Source: an uncultured Lachnospiraceae bacterium (GTDB taxonomy: Bacteria; Bacillota; Clostridia; Lachnospirales; Lachnospiraceae). Taken from it: DNA of 55,464 bases. A model generated the notes under the pieces. The model was given only the letters and a program-made list of their open reading frames with translations, was not told where the DNA came from and made no database searches. Positions 51,582 through 55,464 of this stretch are shown here, in pieces (the stretch's first letter is position 1; the number at the start of each line of letters is the position of its first letter). A program made the translations under genes and the position numbers. The stretch covers positions 1 to 55,464 of the forward strand of contig CAMUYA010000023.1 in the NCBI GenBank assembly GCA_947164865.1, read 5' to 3'.

Positions 51582-53056
51582 TTCTTCTTAGCCTCCGCAT
51601 CCGCTTCGTAGTCGGGGCATAGCCACATATACATCTCCTGATATTTCTTTGCGGACACTTCCCACGAAAAGTCAACTGCCATGGCTCTGTCTATCATTTT
51701 GTTCCACTCGCGTTTGCGATCGTAATAGATCTTTTCGGCATAGCGGATCGTTGAAAGCATTTCGTGAGCATTGTAGTTTACAAAGCCGAAGCCCGTGCCC
51801 GTGCTTTCGTATTCATTATAAGGTTCTACCGTATCCTTAAGCCCGCCTGTCTGTCGAACGATGGGGATGGTTCCGTAATGAAGTGCCATCAGCTGGCTGA
51901 GTCCGCATGGCTCAAAGAGCGAAGGCATAAGGAAAGCATCACAGGCAGCATATATCTTATGAGAAAGCGCATCGGAATAATAAATATTTGCAGAAACCTT
52001 GTTGTTGTACTTCCAGTCGAAGTGCCGGAACATATTCTCGTACCGTTCTTCTCCTGTTCCCAGCACAACAAGCTGAACGTCATCCTGACATAGTTCATCC
52101 ATAACATACGCTATCAAATCGAAGCCCTTCTGATCGGTTAGCCTGGAAACTATACCTATCATCATCTTTTTGTCATCTACGGTAAGTCCAAGTTCTTCCT
52201 GAAGCGCGTGCTTGTTCTTAACTTTTTCTTTTCTGAAATTGACGGCATCATACTTTTTGTAGATATAGGGATCCGTCGCAGGGTCAAAATCAGAATAATC
52301 AATGCCGTTAACAATTCCTCTGAGGGAATTGGCACGGGCACGGAGCAGCGGATCAAGTCCTTCCCCGTAGAAAGGAGTCTTGATCTCTTCGGCATACGTA
52401 TCCGATACGGTCGTCACCGCGTCAGCGTAAACAATGCCCCCCTTGAGGAGATTCGCATCTTTATAGGACTCGAGCTTATCCGGTGTAAAGAAGTAATCCG
52501 GAAGCCCGGTAATGCTCTGAACGGTCTTAACATCCCATTTTCCCTGGAATTTAAGATTGTGGATGGTAATTACGGTCTTGATCCCGCGATAAAACTCACT
52601 GCCGGCAAAGCGCTCCTTGAGATAAACCGGTATAAGTCCGGTCTGCCAGTCATGGCAGTGGATAAGATCAGGCCGGAAATCTATCACGGGAAGTGCCGAC
52701 AAGACAGCCTTACAAAAATAAGTATATCTCTCGATCTCATATCTGGGGTCGTCGTTATAAACCTTCGATCCGTTCCAGTAGAACTCATTGTCTATAAAGT
52801 AGTAGATAACTCCGTCTACCTTTGCTTCAAAAATACCGACATAGATATTCTGCCAGTTGAAATCCATATAGAAATTGGAAATATATTTCAGCTTATCTTT
52901 CATTTCCTGCTTCATGCAGGCGTACTTGGGAAGAAAAACCCTTACATCATAATACTTTTTGTCAATGTACTTCGGCAGTGATCCGACAACATCCGCAAGC
53001 CCTCCTGTTTTTACAAAAGGGACTCCCTCCGAAGCCACGAATAGAATCTTTTTCAT
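51578..53056 (-). CDS. glgA: Glycogen synthase GlgA
   Basis: 492 residues. ADP-glucose KTGGLADV motif at residues 16-23, GT5 fold, C-terminal EPCGLSQLMALHYGT. Extends glycogen from ADP-glucose. GGGAGG 6 nt before ATG 53056. Not with other glg genes; heads the yicC-gmk-rpoZ run. Confidence 0.95.
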   Translation of the reverse strand: MKKILFVASEGVPFVKTGGLADVVGSLPKYIDKKYYDVRVFLPKYACMKQEMKDKLKYISNFYMDFNWQNIYVGIFEAKVDGVIYYFIDNEFYWNGSKVYNDDPRYEIERYTYFCKAVLSALPVIDFRPDLIHCHDWQTGLIPVYLKERFAGSEFYRGIKTVITIHNLKFQGKWDVKTVQSITGLPDYFFTPDKLESYKDANLLKGGIVYADAVTTVSDTYAEEIKTPFYGEGLDPLLRARANSLRGIVNGIDYSDFDPATDPYIYKKYDAVNFRKEKVKNKHALQEELGLTVDDKKMMIGIVSRLTDQKGFDLIAYVMDELCQDDVQLVVLGTGEERYENMFRHFDWKYNNKVSANIYYSDALSHKIYAACDAFLMPSLFEPCGLSQLMALHYGTIPIVRQTGGLKDTVEPYNEYESTGTGFGFVNYNAHEMLSTIRYAEKIYYDRKREWNKMIDRAMAVDFSWEVSAKKYQEMYMWLCPDYEADAEAKKK

Positions 53057-53232
53057 TGAAAACCTCCCACAGTTTTGCTAACCCCAGAACGCATTTTTAT
53101 GCGCACATAGTTATATTATCATAAAACCGCTTTAATTGGTAGCAAAATATAACGTCGATTTTCACATATCATTGTAGCGATTTTCAAATATTCGTGGTAG
53201 ACTAAATTGTGAAAATTTACGGTATATAAATA

Positions 53233-54918
53233 ATGAAGAATAAATCCAAACTGACCAACAATCTCATAACCCAGGCGGGCATTCTGGCCGCCGCCGGAAT
53301 CATAAGCCGTATCATCGGGCTTCTCTACACCAGTCCTCTTTCAGGTATAATCGGGGATCTGGGCCTGGGCTATTATTCCTCCGCATACAACTACTATACG
53401 ATCATTCTGCTTGTCTCATCCTACAGCATTCCTTCAGCCATCTCGAAGGTAATGGCTCAGAAGCTTGCTCTTGGTGAATACAAAAACGCCCATCGTCTGT
53501 TTCTCGGTTCTTTGTTCTATGTGCTTGTGATCGGCGCAGCAGCATCGGCATTTCTGTTTTTCGGTGCCGGGCTTTTCGTTGAAGAGGCTGAAATACCTGT
53601 TCTCCGGTTCTTTGCTCCTACTATATTCGTATACGGGATACTCGGAGTACTCAGAGGCTTCTTCCAGGCAAGCAAAAACATGATCCCGACCTCCGTATCA
53701 CAGATTTTTGAACAGATCGCTAATGCGCTGGTAAGTGTCGGAGCCGCCTTCTTCCTCGTCACCTATACCGAGTCCAACCCATTCCTTACAATGAAGCCGC
53801 TCAACATCATCTCATCGGAAAGCGGGTACGCAGTCGAGCGAGCTGTGAGGGGCGCAATAGGAAGCGCACTTGGAACAGGAACGGGTGTTATTATTGCGCT
53901 TCTGTTCATGTTTTTTGCATACATGAGGATCCGCCCCGGTTTTAAGAAAAACATTCTGGCTGATAAACATGAAAATGTTGACAGCGCCGGAACTATAATC
54001 AAAACTATCACGCTTATCGTAACACCTTTTATTTTAAGCACCGCCATGAACAATCTGGCATCTGCTGTTAACAATAAGCTTTATAAATCCTTCTACCCCT
54101 CCTTCAGAGGGCTTGATCTTATTCCCGTGGCGGAACACTGGGGTATCTTCTCCGGCAAATCAATGAAGATTTCAAATATTCCCATAGCATTTGCCTCTGC
54201 TATGGCTGCCGCCATGATACCCTCCATCGCTCAGCTCATAGCTACCAAAAAGCACGAAGAGGCCAGAGGGAAGATAGGGCTGGCTGTAAAAGCCACGATG
54301 CTCATTTCAATTCCCTGTGCTGTCGGGTTGTTTGTGTTTGCAGCCCCCGTAACATTGCTTCTGTATCCCAACACCCTGGCCAATATAGATCTGGCACGGC
54401 ATTCTTTGATGGCACTCTCTGTTTCGGTTGTATTCTATGCATTGAGTACACTTAACAGTTCTGTGCTTCAAGGCCTGGGACGCGTTAATCTGCCTATACT
54501 CCACGCAGGGATAGCACTTGTTATCCAAACAGCCGCAGGTGTAATACTATTGTTCTTCACAGATCTGGATGTATTCAGTATTGCAATAACCACCACTCTT
54601 TATTCGGCTGTGATCGCTGTCCTGAATCAGCTGGCTGTGAGAAGGGCCATAGGATACAGGCAGGAAATAATGCGTTCTTTCGTACTTCCTTTTGGAGCTT
54701 CTGTCATCATGGGCGGTGTATCTTATGGGTTTTATCGTCTTTTCATTGTGATCACGGGTTCTATGAGGTTATCGGTTCTCCCGGCATTGGTGATCGCTGT
54801 GCCGGTATATTTTATCGCGCTTATGCTTCTGAAAGCAGTTACTGCCGAAGAGCTGGCTGCATTCCCGAAAGGGGCTTCTATCGTGCGTCTCGCACGAAGG
54901 CTTCATCTTCTCAAGTAG
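53233..54918 (+). CDS. MOP-family lipid flippase (SpoVB/MurJ-like)
   Basis: 561 residues, about 14 helices. Opening GILAAAGIISRIIGLLYTSP and GVLRGFFQASKNMIPTSVSQIFEQ are typical of the MurJ/SpoVB/YtgP group, which exports lipid II-type precursors. Exact substrate is inferred. No Shine-Dalgarno before ATG 53233; an extended -10 (TGGTAGACT, 53195-53203) would give a leader of about 23 nt. Divergent from glgA. A large palindrome starts about 50 bp after its stop. Confidence 0.88.
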   Translation: MKNKSKLTNNLITQAGILAAAGIISRIIGLLYTSPLSGIIGDLGLGYYSSAYNYYTIILLVSSYSIPSAISKVMAQKLALGEYKNAHRLFLGSLFYVLVIGAAASAFLFFGAGLFVEEAEIPVLRFFAPTIFVYGILGVLRGFFQASKNMIPTSVSQIFEQIANALVSVGAAFFLVTYTESNPFLTMKPLNIISSESGYAVERAVRGAIGSALGTGTGVIIALLFMFFAYMRIRPGFKKNILADKHENVDSAGTIIKTITLIVTPFILSTAMNNLASAVNNKLYKSFYPSFRGLDLIPVAEHWGIFSGKSMKISNIPIAFASAMAAAMIPSIAQLIATKKHEEARGKIGLAVKATMLISIPCAVGLFVFAAPVTLLLYPNTLANIDLARHSLMALSVSVVFYALSTLNSSVLQGLGRVNLPILHAGIALVIQTAAGVILLFFTDLDVFSIAITTTLYSAVIAVLNQLAVRRAIGYRQEIMRSFVLPFGASVIMGGVSYGFYRLFIVITGSMRLSVLPALVIAVPVYFIALMLLKAVTAEELAAFPKGASIVRLARRLHLLK

Positions 54919-54965
54919 AATATATTACAGGTTAATGTACTATCGGTAATTCATTTTATTTAGTG

Positions 54966-55182
54966 ACGGCATGGACAATATGAGTTGTAATTTGCTCTCA
55001 TGGGCTCTGCTGCTAAGCTCGAAACACTTTGCTAAGGGCAAAATCGGTCTCGGGCAACTCGTAACGCTCGCGCTATAATGGCGCGAGCTACTCAGACAAT
55101 CCCTCGACACGATTTACGCAAAGTGCTTCTCGCTAAGCGCGGCGCCTAATTCGATCAAACTACAATCTCATATCGCCCATAC
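54966..55182. repeat. Imperfect palindrome of about 215 bp, element 1
   Basis: Outer arms near 54970-54994 (ATGGACAATATGAG) and 55156-55180 (CTCATATCGCCCAT) pair through several nested blocks, including CACTTTGC with GCAAAGTG, to a centre CGCTCGCGC/GCGCGAGC at about 55075. Most outer-arm differences become G-U pairs in a minus-strand RNA. No ORF. Confidence 0.75.
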
Positions 55183-55245
55183 CTGTTACTGATAGTAAAC
55201 AAGTGAACTGATTTATCGCATAACTATAAGTTTATTATCTGCATG
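55183..55245. other. Short spacer between palindromes
   Basis: No gene or clear signal; AT-rich. Confidence 0.4.
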
Positions 55246-55464
55246 ACAGGATTTCGAGTTTTCAAGCTATGGTGAGCGGTGCACGTCGGGAGCGCAAGCA
55301 AAATGTCGGAGCATAAACCGGTCCCTGCGATAATGTTCGAGCAGCTCGCGCAAATATAGCGCGAGCGTCGCGAGTTGTAGCAGGGCGGTTTTGCCCTTTG
55401 CGGAGACAAATTTTGCGCCAGCGCGGAGACGTAGCGAATCCATACTTGAAACGCGAAGTCCGTC
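55246..55464. repeat. Imperfect palindrome of about 219 bp, element 2
   Basis: Arms GACAGGATTTCGAG and CGCGAAGTCCGTC at the ends, nested blocks GCAAAATGTC/GACAAATTTTGC, CCCTGC/GCAGGG, and centre GCTCGCGC/GCGCGAGC (55345-55365). A 43-bp stretch (55356-55398, minus) matches element 1 (55034-55076) at 34 positions. It reaches the window edge. Confidence 0.75.

Noticed and set aside
53219..53235. Leaderless start of the flippase gene
   Set aside because: TATATA near the ATG lacks any -35 at the right distance; an extended -10 further upstream explains it better.
54966..55464. Integron attC array
   Set aside because: No integrase and no gene cassettes between the palindromes; I saw no reliable attC core sites. 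Kept only as a loose analogy.

Overview
The window reads as a chromosomal stretch of a motile, spore-lineage Gram-positive anaerobe of the class Clostridia, most likely a Lachnospiraceae (Butyrivibrio/Roseburia-like). This is inferred from the yicC-gmk-rpoZ-rimO-pgsA-cinA | recA-recX | rny order, the pyrH-frr-uppS-cdsA-dxr-rseP cassette, strong AGGAGG-type ribosome sites, a DUF5685-DnaJ pair, an anaerobic NrdG, an E. coli/Bacillus-style sigma-28 (SigD) promoter and LexA boxes of the GAAC-N4-GTTC type. Most genes lie on the minus strand. I see no phage, transposase, CRISPR array or rRNA operon.

Layout. 1-820: a 106-bp tandem repeat array, an AT-rich gap, a tRNA-Pro with promoter and terminator, and a triple-hairpin element. 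822-8123: a small zinc-ribbon protein overlapping a putative glycoside hydrolase/deacetylase, an Lsa-like ABC-F ATPase behind a long attenuator-like leader, a GltS-like transporter, a PlsC acyltransferase and a hypothetical gene. 8267-9537: a SigD promoter driving a coiled-coil protein. 9627-14571: aquaporin, map-fur, nrdG, and a zinc-ribbon/DUF5685/DnaJ operon. 14708-20123: two aspartoacylase-like M14 genes (one has lost its zinc ligands) leading into a hybrid histidine kinase, then TetR plus a hypothetical. 20230-24392: TPR lipoprotein-pyrF-FAD oxidoreductase, two perfect copies of a hairpin element, and mscL. 24595-27081: comEC.

27088-35798 (minus) is one long housekeeping operon: polysaccharide deacetylase, bactofilin, pyrH, frr, uppS, cdsA, dxr, rseP, a Ser/Thr kinase and a PP2C-like remnant. 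It links cell-wall scaffold, UMP supply, ribosome recycling, isoprenoid and undecaprenyl synthesis, phospholipid precursor and regulated proteolysis. 35992-44137: DAHP synthase, XerD-type recombinase, Nudix hydrolase, aminotransferase, RNase Y and a secreted carbohydrate-binding protein. 44358-53056: recX, recA (SOS controlled), cinA, pgsA, rimO, rpoZ, gmk, yicC, glgA. 53233-54918: a MOP-family lipid flippase. 54919-55464 has no gene but holds two adjacent imperfect palindromes of about 210-220 bp that belong to one repeat family.

The most unusual signals are non-coding: (i) a three-hairpin element present three times, each set 4-5 nt after a stop codon or in tandem behind it, in which stems differ completely between loci but loops and spacer are conserved; (ii) the giant palindromes at the right edge; (iii) an ABC-F leader with a possible upstream peptide, a strong terminator and mutually exclusive pairings. 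Among proteins, the SigD-controlled coiled-coil protein, the catalytic/degenerate M14 pair tied to a sensor kinase, and the kinase/PP2C-remnant pair behind rseP deserve attention. All functional calls rest on reading motifs by eye; no database search was run.
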